A stretch of DNA of 64,000 bases from Apoda limacodes (GCA_946406115.1 OX291544.1:682001-746000); one strand, 5' to 3'. Counted from the stretch's first letter, positions 42,197-53,840 are shown. Notes: generated by a model from the letters alone, not told the origin. Translations and numbers: made by a program.

Positions 42197-42612
42197 CAGG
42201 TCATCGCAATGCATAGTATTGAGCTGTATCTACTGCTCTTGACAACAACAGGTCATCACAATGCATAGTATTGAGCTTTATCTACTGCTCTTGACAACAA
42301 CAGGTCATCACAATGCATAGTATTGAGCTGTATCTACTGCTCTTGACAACAACAGGTCATCACAATGCATAGTATTGAGCTTTATCTACTGCTCTTGACA
42401 ACAACAGGTCATCACAATGCATAGTATTGAGCTGTATCTACTGCTCTTGACAACAACAGGTCATCACAATGCATAGTATTGAGCTGTATCTACTGCTCTT
42501 GACAACAACAGGTCATCACAATGCATAGTATTGAGCTGTATCTACTGCTCTTGACAACAACAGGTCATCGCAATGCATAGTATTGAGCTGTATCTACTGC
42601 TCTTGACAACAA
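42197..42612. repeat. 52-bp satellite, 8 copies
   Basis: Unit begins CAGGTCATCACAATGCATAG and ends CTGCTCTTGACAACAA. Copies 2 and 4 read GAGCTT, the others GAGCTG; the first and last copies read CATCGCAATG. Almost no other variation, so recent expansion. The start of the unit overlaps the end of the LINE fragment just upstream. Confidence 0.95.
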
Positions 42613-43140
42613 TCATCTGAATGTATGTGTATGTAGGTATATACCTATACTTTAATTTTCCATGTATGTATATTTATGTATTATATTATTATTTATTTAC
42701 AATATAAGTGCTTTATGTAGGTTGATAGTAAAACTGGCAAGTAGCAAGTGCACTTTAGAAAAAATAAAGCTTTTAATACGTTTATGGTTTTACCTACAAA
42801 AATATCGAACGTCCCATAAACATTTTCAACCCTTATTTTACCATCTAGGGGATGACTTTTCTTGAAACGTGAAACACGTTGTTCTTAATTTTCAATTGAA
42901 TGGCCAAGTACCGATTCTTATCAATTACAACCCCTATTTCAAAACTTCTTCCTTAACATAGGTATAATAGCTACCCGTGTGCTTAATTTAATCCGTCCGA
43001 TGCCGATCCGTCCGGTGCCGATAATAATGACATGCCAGTCACTCACATACATATTATGTCAGTCACTCACATACATATTATGTCAGTCACTCACTCAGCC
43101 AGTTTCTTCTTTTATATATTTAGATGTGCAGTTTATGTTT
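42613..43140. other. Unassigned DNA
   Basis: No gene seen. A short tandem (CAGTCACTCACATACATATTATGT type, 23-24 bases) occurs near 43035-43100. Confidence 0.4.
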
Positions 43141-43146
43141 ATTTAT

Positions 43147-43182
43147 TTTTTATACCACTAAGGTGGCAAACAAGCATACCCT
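43147..43182 (-). repeat. LINE A 3'-terminal fragment
   Basis: Plus-strand TTTTTTATACCACTAAGGTGGCAAACAAGC is the reverse complement of the LINE A end (GCTTGTTTGCCACC, TTAGTGGTATAAAAA). Confidence 0.7.
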
Positions 43183-43184
43183 TC

Positions 43185-44395
43185 TTTACGGTCTAACCGT
43201 ACATCGCGGGCGTCAGCATTTTTCTACACGATGCGTTTCTTATAATTCGGAAACATTTACGTTTCGAAGACACATGTTCGAGCATTGTAGCGTGATCTCG
43301 CAGCAATTATCAATTATTATTCATTTAGCATAATCAGCATATTTACAATTTAAGCATTTTTATCATTTTAGCAAGTTTTTAGTTATTTCTCATTTTATCA
43401 ATTTAATTGTTTTTGTGTGTAATTTTATCCTTGTAAAATAAATCATTTAACTTATCAACTTCTATCATTAAAGCAAAGCAACAGGTGTTAGGTAACAAAC
43501 CCAACATCTTTATGGTCCTTCGAGTTTTTAATCTAGCCCGCAGTTTGGTTAAAAACAGGACTAATCGCGTACTAGTGAATCAGTAGCCTTTTACGATCAA
43601 TCATCAAAGCAGTTCAACTCAGCACAACCATCAAGGTCTTATCAGCGAGCAACGCCCAGCAGCAGTAAGCAGCAACAGTAGAGCAGCAGCAGAGCATCAG
43701 AGTGACCACAGCAAGCAAGTAGCAGTAGAATACACCGAAAAGTAAAATCTTTCCATTTTTTATCTTATCTTTTTGTTATCAATATGGAAGATCTTTTGGC
43801 TGGACAATGTCAAATTGTGGAAGCAATAAAACAGCTCCTTAGTAACTTTAAAAACGACGGGTCTGATCTTAAAACAGCCGATAGAATTAAAAGACTTTTA
43901 GACACCTTAGAATCGTATCAAACGAATCACCGTCAGTTATGTGAAATCGAGGATAGGCGACATACATACTTTACAGAAAAGCATTATGCACAGGCATTCG
44001 AAGTTTATAACCATGCAAAAACAGTAATGCAGAGTTACAGTTCTGATAGGGTTGAAACAAGACAATCAACTCCCCTGTCAGCACCATCATTTCCTTCTCA
44101 GCAGTCACAAGGGGATAGTGCTCATGTTAAAACGGATAAACAAGAAAACAAGCTCAAAAAACAGTCGAGCAATTTTAGAGCCTTTTAAAGGACGGTGTCT
44201 AACACATTTAGAGGCAGATGGTGATAAGTGAGAGTTGCAAGATTTACTCCACACTTTGCATTCTAAATGGTCAGCAATCGATGCACTGCACTGGGAGATA
44301 GACAGTGAATTAGGCGTATCAGATGAATCATATATACATTTTCAAAACATGAACATACATATCAAAACATTAAAAAAGAAATAAATAAAAAGATA
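43185..44395 (+). mobile_element. BEL/Pao element H, 5' portion
   Basis: An AT-rich block ending AAACCCAACA at about 43506 is followed by TATGGTCCTTCGAG, the leader start typical of insect BEL/Pao elements, then a CAG/AGC-rich leader and a gag start at 43784. The element is cut off after about 0.6 kb of gag by a 93-bp-satellite-like sequence. Confidence 0.55.
43784..44395 (+). pseudogene. gag N-terminus of BEL/Pao element H
   Basis: Open for 134 codons: MEDLLAGQCQIVEAIKQLLS, a helical region (ADRIKRLLDTLESYQTNHRQ) and a polar linker. It then reads SSNFRAFKRTVSNTF-like sequence across a frameshift near 44186 and continues WSAIDALHWEIDSELGVSDE and YIHFQNMNIHIKTLKKEINK. Order and character fit a BEL/Pao gag N-terminus (DUF1759 region). 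No knuckle or pol follows. Confidence 0.6.
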
Positions 44396-44404
44396 TGTTT
44401 CGTA

Positions 44405-44480
44405 ACAGGCTGATGCTAAAAGGCAAACATAAAGCTGATTCAAAAAGTGTCATTATTTAAACCACGCTTACATCCTAGAA
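44405..44480 (+). repeat. Orphan monomer of the 93-bp satellite
   Basis: AGGCTGATGCTAAAAGGCAA, CATAAAGCTGATTC, GTGTCATTATT and CGCTTACATCCTA follow the order of the satellite unit at 48615-50440 (GGCTGATACTAAG, GTATCATTATTG, GCTTACATCCTAC) with several changes. Confidence 0.55.
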
Positions 44481-44704
44481 CGGAACTTAACAAAAGTTCA
44501 GTTCAGTCGTGCCGTCACGAAAAGCGATCGTGTCAAAGGGACTAGCTTAAATTCTTTTCTAAATTCAATTGAGTAAATTAAATTGTGATTGGTTAAAATT
44601 GTGAATTCCAATTCCTTGTCGTACCTTAAACGTTCTTACCGAAAAGTTTCCCCTCGGGGGAGAGCGAAAAGGATAAACATATAATAGTTGTGCAGTGATT
44701 TACC

Positions 44705-44800
44705 TTCGTTGATAATAATGGCGGCGCTGCACACTGGATTTGAACCGGCGACTTGTTGAGGGCGTGGCTGTTTGATCCGGAGCATGAGACCATTACACAA
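44705..44800 (-). repeat. tRNA-like / SINE-like segment
   Basis: On the minus strand GGTTCAAATCC (44746-44736) fits the pol III B box, and AATGGTCTCATGC about 45 bases upstream may be the A box. No complete tRNA cloverleaf or anticodon arm can be framed, so it is more likely a SINE head or tRNA relic than a working tRNA gene. Confidence 0.3.
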
Positions 44801-45025
44801 AAATTATTAGCTAACGAAGTGCAAAATACTGACTCATAGTGACGCGTGTGCTACGCCACCGGCCCCCCACTGTTGCTACGAAATTAACGCTGCTACGCTG
44901 CCTACGACATAGGCTGTTTATTACCTATCAGCTACACGTTCAACCGTGCTACGTCGCTAGATTTATGGACCCGTATATAATATGTCACAAGTAATACGCA
45001 CAACTCCGTCTAAACCACAGAACAA

Positions 45026-45474
45026 CATGAACCGATCTGCGTCGTAATCAGATCTCACTTCCCCGCCAAGTACATCGTTTCCCGGTCTCGCACTTTGCCA
45101 AAAAAGGCAGAGACCCGACGATTTTGAAGAAATCAAGGATATGCTGCTAACGATTAATAAAGACCAAGAGCAACGGTTGTCTAACCTTACTAAGGAAATA
45201 AGAGAACTGAAAGAACAAAATATTGAAATTAAAAAAATGTAACGAAGACATTCGCATTTGGATGGAGTTTAGCAACAAAATATTCAAAGACACACAAAAA
45301 TGCATTGAAAAATTAGAAAATCAAAGCAAAGAAGACCGTTGCTATATCCTGTCATTAGAACAAAAGATAAAGGACTTTGAGACGAAATCGCGGAGTTCCA
45401 CCATTGAAATCAGGAATATTTCACAGTCGGATAGGGAAACGACCACCACTCTCGGTTTTTCAAAGATATCTTAA
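45026..45474 (+). pseudogene. ORF1 of LINE I
   Basis: Start MNRSAS, an early stop, then KRQRPDDFEEIKDMLLTINK and LTKEIRELKEQNIEIKK. After a frame change (45238) it continues IWMEFSNKIFKDTQKCIEKL, YILSLEQKIKDFETKSRSS and TIEIRNISQSDRETTT. The heptad-like pattern of K/E/L suggests a coiled coil; the IEIRNI motif is a hallmark of ORF1 in insect CR1-type LINEs. It leads directly into the endonuclease, so the ORF1 C-terminus is deleted. Confidence 0.65.
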
Positions 45475-46180
45475 AGTAGTACACGTAAACATACGCAGCC
45501 TTAATAATAACATTGATGCATTCGTTGTAATGCTAGCTATGACAGGAATACAGTATGATATTATTGTTCTATCTGAGTGTTGGCTTAGTAAAGTCACGAA
45601 TATTCCATGTCTGAGTGGTTACACCTCACATAGTACTGACAATCATAACAGCCAAAACGAGGGTGTGGTAGTATACATAAGTAATAACCTTAATTTTACA
45701 GTTTCGAAGCCAACGTTACCGGAAGTGAACTGCTTGATCTGTAAAAATGATGATTGGCCTTATCGGGTTTTAGCAACATCGTTATTACTGGCGATATAAA
45801 TATCGATATTTCCTCAGATAACACTGATTCATGTCGTGACCGATATCTCAATCTGTTGTCAGCTCATGGTTTACTACCCTCATTCTACTATCCTACCAGG
45901 AAAAAAAGCTGTTTAGACCACGCAATTCTAAAATCCGTCAATCGAGTTATTGTCGACGTTCATATTACTGATGACATCCCTGTCACTACGTTGATTGATC
46001 TAAATAGCAAAATTACGGAAACTAAACAGACGTATAAAAGAACAAATCAGACGGCCATAGTTCAAGAAATTCAGCGCTTAGAACTTTCCTCAATTTTATC
46101 TTGTAAAGATGTTGATCAGGCAACTGATTTACTTAATTCTGCGATCACTCCTGTGATCTCTAAGCATACTTAGGAAGTTA
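45475..46180 (+). pseudogene. Endonuclease of LINE I
   Basis: VVHVNIRSLNNNIDAFVVML (catalytic N), DIIVLSECWLSKVTNIP (catalytic E in SE.W) and YTSHSTDNHNSQNEGVVVYI. A deletion of about 60 codons follows at about 45760, then NIVITGDINIDISSDNTDSC (GD.N box), LDHAILKSVNRVIVDV, and TDDIPVTT where SDHYPV is expected, losing the SDH catalytic pair. Inactive. Confidence 0.75.
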
Positions 46181-47565
46181 GAATCCCTAATAACAAGCGC
46201 ATTACAAAACCTTGGATTACACCTGGCTTGTTACGTTGCATCCGCCACAGAGACACGCTACATAGGAAAGCAAAACAAGACCCAGACCATTACACAAATA
46301 AAATAATCTACACACGCTACAGAAATTTCTGTAACATTCTGCTTAAAAAAGTTAAACGTGACTATGAAAAAACCGAACTCTCTAAAGCAACCCGAAAGCC
46401 ATATGGAACACCCTAAAGAAGATTTCCAATCTGGACAACAACAATAAACCCTCTGTTTCGATAGATCTCCTTAACAAAAAGATATTAAATCCTCGGTCAA
46501 CACTGTAAATAACTTCTTTGCGAATACCGGCAAGCGATTAGCGGACAAAATTCTATCAACAAGAGATGCCCGAATTTCTCATCATTCGTCTATTGGCCCC
46601 AACCCGCAGGTAAACTCCATGGTGTTATTTGATGTGGACGAAGATGAGATTGATACAATTATTAAAAAATTGCGATCAAACTATGCTACTGGCTGGGATG
46701 GGATCTCATCAAATATGATTAAATTATGTCGTAATTCCTTAATAAAACCTATCACCCACATATGCAGGCTTGCTCTTTCCCTACTGTATTTAAAAAAGCT
46801 AGAGTTAGTCCAATTCATAAAAGTGGGCCATCAGACCTTGTTAATAACTACAGACCCATCGCAATACTAACAGCACTGTCGAAGTTCTTGGAAAAAGTCA
46901 TAAATAAACGCTTAAATACCTATCTAGACACTTTTAATATCATAGCGGACAATCAGTTTGGCTTTCGATCACATGTCTCAACAGAAGATGCAGTAGCAGC
47001 TTTGTCTAAAACTATTGTAAATAATCTAGACAACAAACGTAATGTAAAAAAATCTTTCTGGACCTTTCCAAGGCCTTTGACATTGTCTCCATCCCAATCC
47101 TCTTAAAAAAATTAGAAACAATAGGTATCAAAGGCACCTGCCTGTAACTGTTTTCTAGCTATCTGCTGAATCGGACTCAAGCGGTAAAAATTAAAAATTA
47201 TGTTAGTGATGACATAACTGTTACCTATGGTGTCCCGCAAGGAAGTATCCTAGGTCCGTCCCTATTTAAGATTTATATTAATGAACTGTGTCAACTGATA
47301 CAAAACTCTGAAGTCTTCTCTTACGCTGATGACACAGCTCTTGTTGTAACAGGGGCAAGTTGGTCTGATGGAAAAATAAACGCTGAAAATGCTATTAATA
47401 TTGTAATGGGCTGGCTCAGAGACAACTTACTAACCTTAAACATTGAAAAAACGAAATTTATAACATTTACTATGAGATCCACCACCCAACCCTCTGATAA
47501 CTTCTCAATCACTGCTCAATCGTGCTCTATTTCTCCTCCTAGCAATTGTAACTGCCTTGTTAAAG
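46181..47565 (+). pseudogene. Linker and reverse transcriptase of LINE I
   Basis: KPWITPGLLRCIRHRDTLHR opens the linker. RT blocks: IKKLRSNYATGWDGISSNMI, KARVSPIHKSGPSDLVNNYR, IADNQFGFRSHVSTEDAVAA, LDLSKAFD as a frameshifted relic near 47055-47095, VTYGVPQGSILGPSLFKIYI and the catalytic SYADDTALVV (about 47320). At least three frameshifts (46780, 47050, 47105) and a stop in SYLLNRTQ-adjacent sequence. Confidence 0.75.
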
Positions 47566-47574
47566 ACCGGATAG

Positions 47575-48175
47575 CATAAAGTACCTTGGGGTAATACTAG
47601 ACAATGGTTTGAACTGGAATAGCCAAATTGACACACTGTGTATGAGAGTTAGAAAGCTAATTTTTGTTATGAAAAGACTTCGCTCTAGGGCCGACCTTAT
47701 GACACTTACCATAGTGTATCACCCATTGTGCAGATCAATTATGTCGTACTGTATCCCAATATGGGGCGGCGCTCATAAAACTGTCTTACTTAAACTAGAA
47801 AGGGCTCAAAGAGCAGTTATCAAAGTAATGCTGTCCAAGCCGAATAGATACCCAACTACTCAACTTTACCAGGAGTCTAAATTCTTAACTGTACTACAAT
47901 TGTTTGTTTATCATACAATCCTTCGCAAACATCCTTCTCTAACCCCTACACAAACAGCGCTTATTAGCCGTCGCCAGAAAGCCAGCATATGCTCTTACGA
48001 CGGATGTAGAACAGTTTTTGCAGATATTACCAATCTATGAGTTCACTCTTATATAATAAAATAAATAACTGTCTAAATATACTGCATCTTTCCAAATTTT
48101 CATTAAAAAATAAGCTTGTAACTTGGTTACTATCTCTAAACTATAAACAAACTGAAGAACTATTGCATAGATGAG
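47575..48175 (+). pseudogene. C-terminal region of LINE I ORF2
   Basis: KYLGVILDNGLNWNSQIDTL, IMSYCIPIWGGAHKTVLLKL (post-RT block), RAQRAVIKVMLSKPNRYPTT and QKASICSYDGCRTVFADITN. A shifted frame then ends MSSLLYNKINNCLNILHLSK...LLHR before TGA at about 48172. It is the longest well-preserved piece of this LINE. Confidence 0.75.
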
Positions 48176-48614
48176 AATAATTTTATTTTTATTTTATTTA
48201 ATCCTGATTAAAATAAATAATGAGTGAAAAAAACAAACATACACACTCTCTGTCACACACACAAACACATCCTCTCTCACGCACACACAAACACACACCT
48301 ATCATCAAATCCTCGCTCTCATTTTTACTAGAAATAATTAGTTACAATTTTTTTTCTCTTTTTTTGTAGCATAGTTTTTTTTTCTACTTCTTTTTCCTTC
48401 ATTTTTTTTTTCGATATTTGTGTCCTTTTGTATAAGCAAGTCCTTGTTCTAAGGATACATTACTTATGTTTATTGTATAATTTAAGTGATATGAGGAATC
48501 ACTGTTACCTTCAATACAGATTTAAATCAGCATATAATGTAAACGTCTTAGCTTTTAAGGTTTGAAATGAACATTGGCTTTGCATTATTAAACTATTTAT
48601 TTATTTTATTATTA

Positions 48615-50440
48615 ATGCTTTCAGAAGAAAAACCACAAGTTCTGATACTAAAAGTGTTATGATTTAAACTTTAAACGCTGACATCCTACAGTGAACCTTT
48701 ATTAATGTTTTATGCTCTTAGAAGACAAAGCACAAAGGCTGATACTAAGAGTATCATTATTGTACCCATGCTTACATCCTACAGTAAATGTTTCATGGTC
48801 TCAGAAGACAAAGCACAAAAGCTGATACTAAGAGTATCATAATTGTTGACATGCTTACATCCTACAGTGAAACTTTACTAGTATTTCATGCTCTCAGAAG
48901 ATAAAACACAAAGGCTGATACCAAGAGTATCATTATTGTACCCATGCTTACATCTAACAGTGAAACTTTACTAATGTTTGATGCTGTCAGAAGACAAAGC
49001 ACAAAGCATGATACTAAGAGTATCATTATTGTAACCATGCTTTCATCCTACAGTGAAACTCTACTAATGTTTCATGTTCTCAGAAGACAGAGCACAAAGG
49101 CTGATACTATGAGTGTAATTATTCTAACCATGCTTACATCCTACAGTGAAACTCTACTAATTTTTAATGCTATCAGAAGACAAAACATAAAGGCTGATAC
49201 TAAGAGTATCATTATTGTAACCATGATTACATCCTAAAGTGAAACTTTACTAATGTTTCATGGTCTCAGAAGACAAAGCACAAAAGCTGATACTATCAGT
49301 GTCATTATTGTAACCATACTTACATCCTACAGTGATACTTTACTAATGTTTTATGCTCTCAGAAGACAAAGCACAAAGGCTAATACTAAGAGTATCCTTA
49401 TTGTACCCTTCCTTACATCCTACAGTGAAACTTTACGAATGTTTAATGCTCTCAGAAGATAAAGCACAAAGGCTGATACTAAGAGTTGCAATATTGTAGC
49501 CAAGCTTTCATCCTATAGTGAAACTTTACTAATGTTTCATGCTCTCAGAAGACAAAGCACAAAGGCTGATACTATGAGTATCATTATTGTAGCCATGCTT
49601 ACATCCTACAGTGAAACTTTACTAATGTTTTATGCTCTCAGAAGACAAAGCATAAATGCTGATACTAAGAGTATCATTATTGTACCCTTGCTTACATCCT
49701 ACAGTGAAACTTTACGAATGTTTGAATGCTCTCAGAAGACAAAACATAAAGGCTGATACTAAGAGTATCATTATTGTAACCATGATTACATCCTAAAGTG
49801 AAACTTTACTAATGTTTCATGGTCTCAGAAGACAAAGCACAAAAGCTGATACTATCAGTGTCATTATTGTAACCATACTTACATCCTACATTGATACTTT
49901 ACTAATGTTTTATGCTCTCAGAAGACAAAGCACAAAGGCTAATACTAAGAGTATCCTTATTGTACCCTTCCTTACATCCTACAGTGAAACTTTACGAATG
50001 TTTAATGCTCTCAGAAGATAAAGCACAAAGGCTGATACTAAGAGTTGCAATATTGTAGCCAAGCTTTCATCCTATAGTGAAACTTTACTAATGTTTCATG
50101 CTCTCAGAAGACAAAGCACAAAGGCTGATACTATGAGTATCATTATTGTAGCCAAGCTTTCATCCTATAGTGATACTTTACTAATGTTTCATGCTCTCAG
50201 AAGACAAAGCACAAAGGCTAATACTAAGAATATCATTATTGAAACCATGCTGACATCCTACAGTGAATTTTTACTAATGTTTAATGCTTTTAAAAGACAA
50301 AGCACAAAGGCTGATACTAAGTATATCATTATTGTACCCATGCTTAAATCTTAAAGTGAAACTTTACTAATGTTTAATGCTCTCAGAAGACAAAGCACAA
50401 AGGCTGATACAAAGAGTATCATTATTGTAACCATGCTTAA
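48615..50440. repeat. 93-bp satellite array, about 19-20 copies
   Basis: Unit of 93 bases with markers CTCAGAAGACAAAGCACAAA, GGCTGATACTAAGAGTATC, TTACATCCTACAGTGAAAC and TTTACTAATGTTTCATG. Because 93 is a multiple of three, one frame is open over several units (LRRQSTKADT pattern), interrupted where TCCTACAG becomes TCCTAAAG; no evidence of coding. A block from about 49190-49590 is repeated nearly unchanged at 49745-50150 (offset 555-559). Confidence 0.95.
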
Positions 50441-50733
50441 TCGGCAGGGAATTCATTGTCACACTTTAGAACCGAAATGGTCGCGAAAGTGCGGTTTCAG
50501 AGAAACTTCCTCCCACGAACGCTTGGGTTGTGGAATGAGCTTCCTGCCAAGGTTTTCTCAAAAAACTACAGTAATACAGTATGGGGTTCTTCAAGAAAGA
50601 AGTTATTGGATAATAAAAGGGTCGGCAACGCGCGAGTGATACCCCTGGAGTTACAAGCGCCCATAGGCTACGGTGACCGCTTACCATTAGGCGGACCGTA
50701 TGCTTGTTTGCCACCTTAGTGGATTTATAAAAA
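50441..50733 (+). mobile_element. LINE A 3' fragment with C-terminal coding
   Basis: Begins ATCGGCAGGGAATTCATTG at the border with the satellite and runs to TTGTTTGCCACCTTAGTGG. Coding matches KWSRTVRFQRNFLPR and LWNELPAKVF with indels. A 5'-truncated insertion whose left border replaces a satellite unit. Confidence 0.8.
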
Positions 50734-51069
50734 ACAAAGGTGCAATTAATTAATCGATATAATATGGCAACATTTTGGGTTGTCAACTCAAATTTGAAAT
50801 AATAGCAGTTATGGGAGACGCCAACTGTTTTCACCAATAGCATTAGTCGAATCTGAAATAATGAGCGAATATAAATGTCGCACAATATTTACCGCAATAT
50901 GTTTAGTACCGGGGTAAGTTATTAAAGTGTTGTTTAAACGTCCAGACTTTCACATCTGTCTTTTCTTTTGTCTTTCGTGTTTTTCCTGCAGTTGAAATAA
51001 CCCTTTTGTTTCTTAGCTTTTTGTTAGACCTAGGCTATTTATTTTAGTTTACCTTTTTGTTAGTATTCC
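50734..51069. other. Unassigned DNA
   Basis: No gene recognised. Confidence 0.3.
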
Positions 51070-51245
51070 TGACCTGGTAAACCAATGCATCCTATAATTG
51101 AGCATCTTCTGTCCCATGGCTTTTTATCATTTATGTAGTCTAAAATTTTGAATTTACTAATTGATAGCTTTTGAATATTATTAGGAAATTTGTTGCAAAA
51201 ATATACAACATTGCCTCACAAAAAAACAGTTACTAATTTTGTATT
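51070..51245 (-). pseudogene. LINE C fragment
   Basis: Plus-strand ATGCATCCTATAATTGAGCA, TTTTTATCATTTATGTAGTC, TTGATAGCTTTTGAAT and ACATTGCCTCACAAAA match 25019-25210 of LINE C in order, with a 50-base deletion. Minus orientation. Confidence 0.7.
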
Positions 51246-51559
51246 GGCGTTGTTCGGTAACGATTATGCGGTCCGTCCGGCGATACGATCGCTTAATCTG
51301 TGCGAGACGTCACGCAGTCTAGAAATACCAGCGGCGACGTACGGTCACGTAGCCCACGCGCTTTCGATAGATTGCAAATTAGGAAACAAATTTCTTAGTT
51401 TAAATACCGTCGGTTGAATATTACAGTGACTTTGAAGATGGATTGCAGTTAAGTCACCGGTAGCGGGTCTAAGCGCGGCCCTTCAGCAGAAACGATTACA
51501 GTGAACACAAACAAACATAATCATAGACACTACACCACAAATATACACCTATAAAATCT

Positions 51560-52630
51560 GACAAGGAGTTCAGGGCTATCTTGACGAATTTAGTGAGATG
51601 GTTTTTATGTGGTTTAGGGCTCGTTAAACGGGAGGATCGGAAGTTTGCATTAAAGCAATGAGCAACACAGTTTCCGACAAGAGTCAGTGAGCTGGAACAG
51701 GCATACCAGGGTATCTTATCTTCAACGGATGACGACACTATTCTAAAGGCGGCAAATTCTGATTATGATTTTTGTATGTCAGTAGTGGACGAGGTTAACG
51801 AGGCTGTGTCGAAATTAGAGGCTACCCCGCAGCCGGCAAGTAGAAAGGAGGTTCCGGAACAAAAATGCAACGAACGGTTGCCAACTTTGGATATTCCTCA
51901 TTTTACCGGATCATTGGATGTGTGGACATATTTTATCACACTTTTTGATAGCATTGTGCACCGACGGACTGACTTATCTGACTCACAAAAATTAAGTTAC
52001 CTTTTGACGTCGATCAGGGGTGAACCTCTCTGTTTAGTAAAACATTTGGAAATCACCGATGTCAACTACAGACTTGCCAGGGAGTTGTTAGTGAAGCGGT
52101 ACCAAAATAACCGTCGCATTGCGGATACACATGTAGCTGCCATTTTTGGTATTCCACAACTGTTTTCGGTAAACCAGCTGTGGTCGGACCTGCTTATCCC
52201 TATTTTGGCAGCGGCGAATGCGTTAAGAGGTCTAAAATTCCCTGTCACCGAGTGGTCATTTTTGCTGTTACACATTGTTTTCAATAAATTGCCCAATGAC
52301 GTCAGGGCTCGTTTCGAACAGTTGCACGGAGGTGACTCGGCATCACACATACCTACTTTTGACACTTTAGTGTCGTTTTTGGAGGACCAGAGTAGGAAGC
52401 TGGAGAATTTACCCGCTGAGCCACAATCGGGACCGTCACGATTTTTGGCCCCGTCTGGACCCCGTCAACAACCTCGTCCCGGGACATCGCGAGGTACCGG
52501 TTCGTTTCGGCCCCCCAGAATTTTGACAGTTGAACGGACTGAATGGTGTGGGTGTGTTACGAACCGGGACACACCATTCGGGATTGCCACCAGTTCAAGA
52601 AGTCTGGGGTGGCCCAAAAACGATTTCTGA
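51560..52630 (+). pseudogene. gag of BEL/Pao element K
   Basis: A first part, FRAILTNLVRWFLCGLGLVK and a TGA near 51660, is followed by the 284-codon frame 51776-52630: SVVDEVNEAVSKLEATP, then LPTLDIPHFTGSLDVWTYFI (the F.G....W..F core of DUF1759 gag), FDSIVHRRTDLSDSQKLSYL, LTSIRGEPLCLVKHLEITD and YRLARELLVKRYQNNRRIAD. It ends in a proline/arginine-rich linker before a frameshift at about 52545. Gag builds the particle. Confidence 0.8.
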
Positions 52631-53025
52631 CCCGTAGGCTAGGCTTTTGTTATTATTGTTTGGGGGAACACCTAGCCAAGGAATGTCGACAGCCGCGACC
52701 TTGTATAAAGTGTGGTGGGGGTCACCATCCCGACTTATGTATGCCCGTCCGAGAGGATGGTCCTCGGATGACACATGCAGGAGTGTCTACGGCTCGCACG
52801 GGCGGGGGTTCGTCGCCGCTGAATCGAACCCAACCGCCCCCGTCCCCAGTGCGACATCGACCTTCCCCGCCCCGCTTACCGCGGGTGAGCCCACGGGATG
52901 GTCGTCCGTCACCACCCTCACGTGGCCGTCCCGCTCAGGTAGGTATTGCGGAACGGGCGCATTACGCGGAGTATGAGTCTCTGCCGCTCCTATCGCGGAG
53001 CGTCTTCGCGTCACTCGCGAGTTGA
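52543..53025 (+). pseudogene. Zinc-knuckle and proline-rich region of element K
   Basis: Three knuckle-like blocks in one frame, CYEPGHTIRDC, CYYCLGEHLAKEC and CIKCGGGHHPDLC, then a proline/serine/arginine-rich tail. Knuckles bind RNA or DNA. The frame change from gag at about 52545 means the region would not be translated in frame with gag in this copy. Confidence 0.75.
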
Positions 53026-53195
53026 GGGCGGGATCGGGTAGCTATCGCGCGCCACCGATGGCACGCGCGTCTCGGCAGCCACTTATGCTCGCGTGGGACC
53101 CGTATGCTTACACGGGTTAAAGCGTGGGGCATTATGAGCCGCAGGAGCCCCGGGGCCAAGTACGCCGCTCGGGTCGGGACAAAGCCCGTTGACTC

Positions 53196-53840
53196 GTGGC
53201 AGCCGTTTCACCAGCCTCTCCACCACCTGTCACAAATGTTTTACCCACCGCGCAGGTTCTAGTACATTCACCGCGCGGACCTGGTGTAGTTGTGCGCGCC
53301 ATTTTGGACTCAGGCGCTCAGGAGTGTCTAATGTCGCTGTGGCTGGTGAAGCGTCTCCGGTTACGGGTAAGTTCGCGGAGTCATTGGATTTCTGGAATAG
53401 GGGGTCTACGGGTGGATAACGTCGTGGGTACAGTCTCGTTTTCCTTTTTCTCCTTGCTCCATCCTAGTATGCGGTATCAACTAAGAGCTGTTGTCCTGAG
53501 GGATATTTTAGGTCATCACCCTCAGGTACCCCTGCCGACGGACGTGCTGGATCTCTAGTCCGGTCTGCGGTTGGCCGATGAAAGGTTCCACCTGCCTGGT
53601 CCTGTGGAGCTTCTGCTTGGCGCTGATGTCCTTGGATTGCTCGGACTAGACATGTTACTTCAGCCAGGTGGGTTGGTCGCTGTTCCGACTAATCTCGGAT
53701 CTGTAATAATGAGTCCAACACATTCTCTCAGGCGTCTACGGATTCGTCTGTGCAGACGGGACTCTCGCTCGCTGACTCCCTTCAGCGTTTTTGGGAAATA
53801 TCCCCTCGTCCGCACCTGGGTGACTCCTAGAAAATAGCCG
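53196..53840 (+). pseudogene. Protease (DUF1758-type) of element K
   Basis: Frame 53196-53558 holds VVVRAILDSGAQECLMSLWL with the catalytic D-S-G, then RVSSRSHWISGIGGLRVDNV. After a TAG near 53556 it continues in the same frame (53571-53837), HLPGPVELLLGADVLGLLGL, the second half of the aspartic protease fold. The active site is intact; the stop is the only obvious lesion. Confidence 0.75.

Larger units (their letters stand above)
45026..48600 (+). mobile_element. LINE I (CR1-type), near full length but broken
   Basis: Plus-strand order: ORF1 coiled-coil region, endonuclease, linker, RT, C-terminal region, and a 3' untranslated region with CA-rich runs (48235-48300), ending in T/A-rich DNA at about 48600. 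It lies between an orphan satellite monomer (44405) and the main satellite array (48615). Several frameshifts, no long intact ORF2. Confidence 0.75.

Noticed and set aside
44728..44800. Functional tRNA gene
   Set aside because: Only the B box is convincing; no anticodon stem or acceptor stem can be paired.
48944..50354. Series of ORFs with repeated LRRQSTKADT motif as a repeat protein
   Set aside because: The 93-bp period keeps the frame by arithmetic; units carry stops and there is no start, splice or family support.
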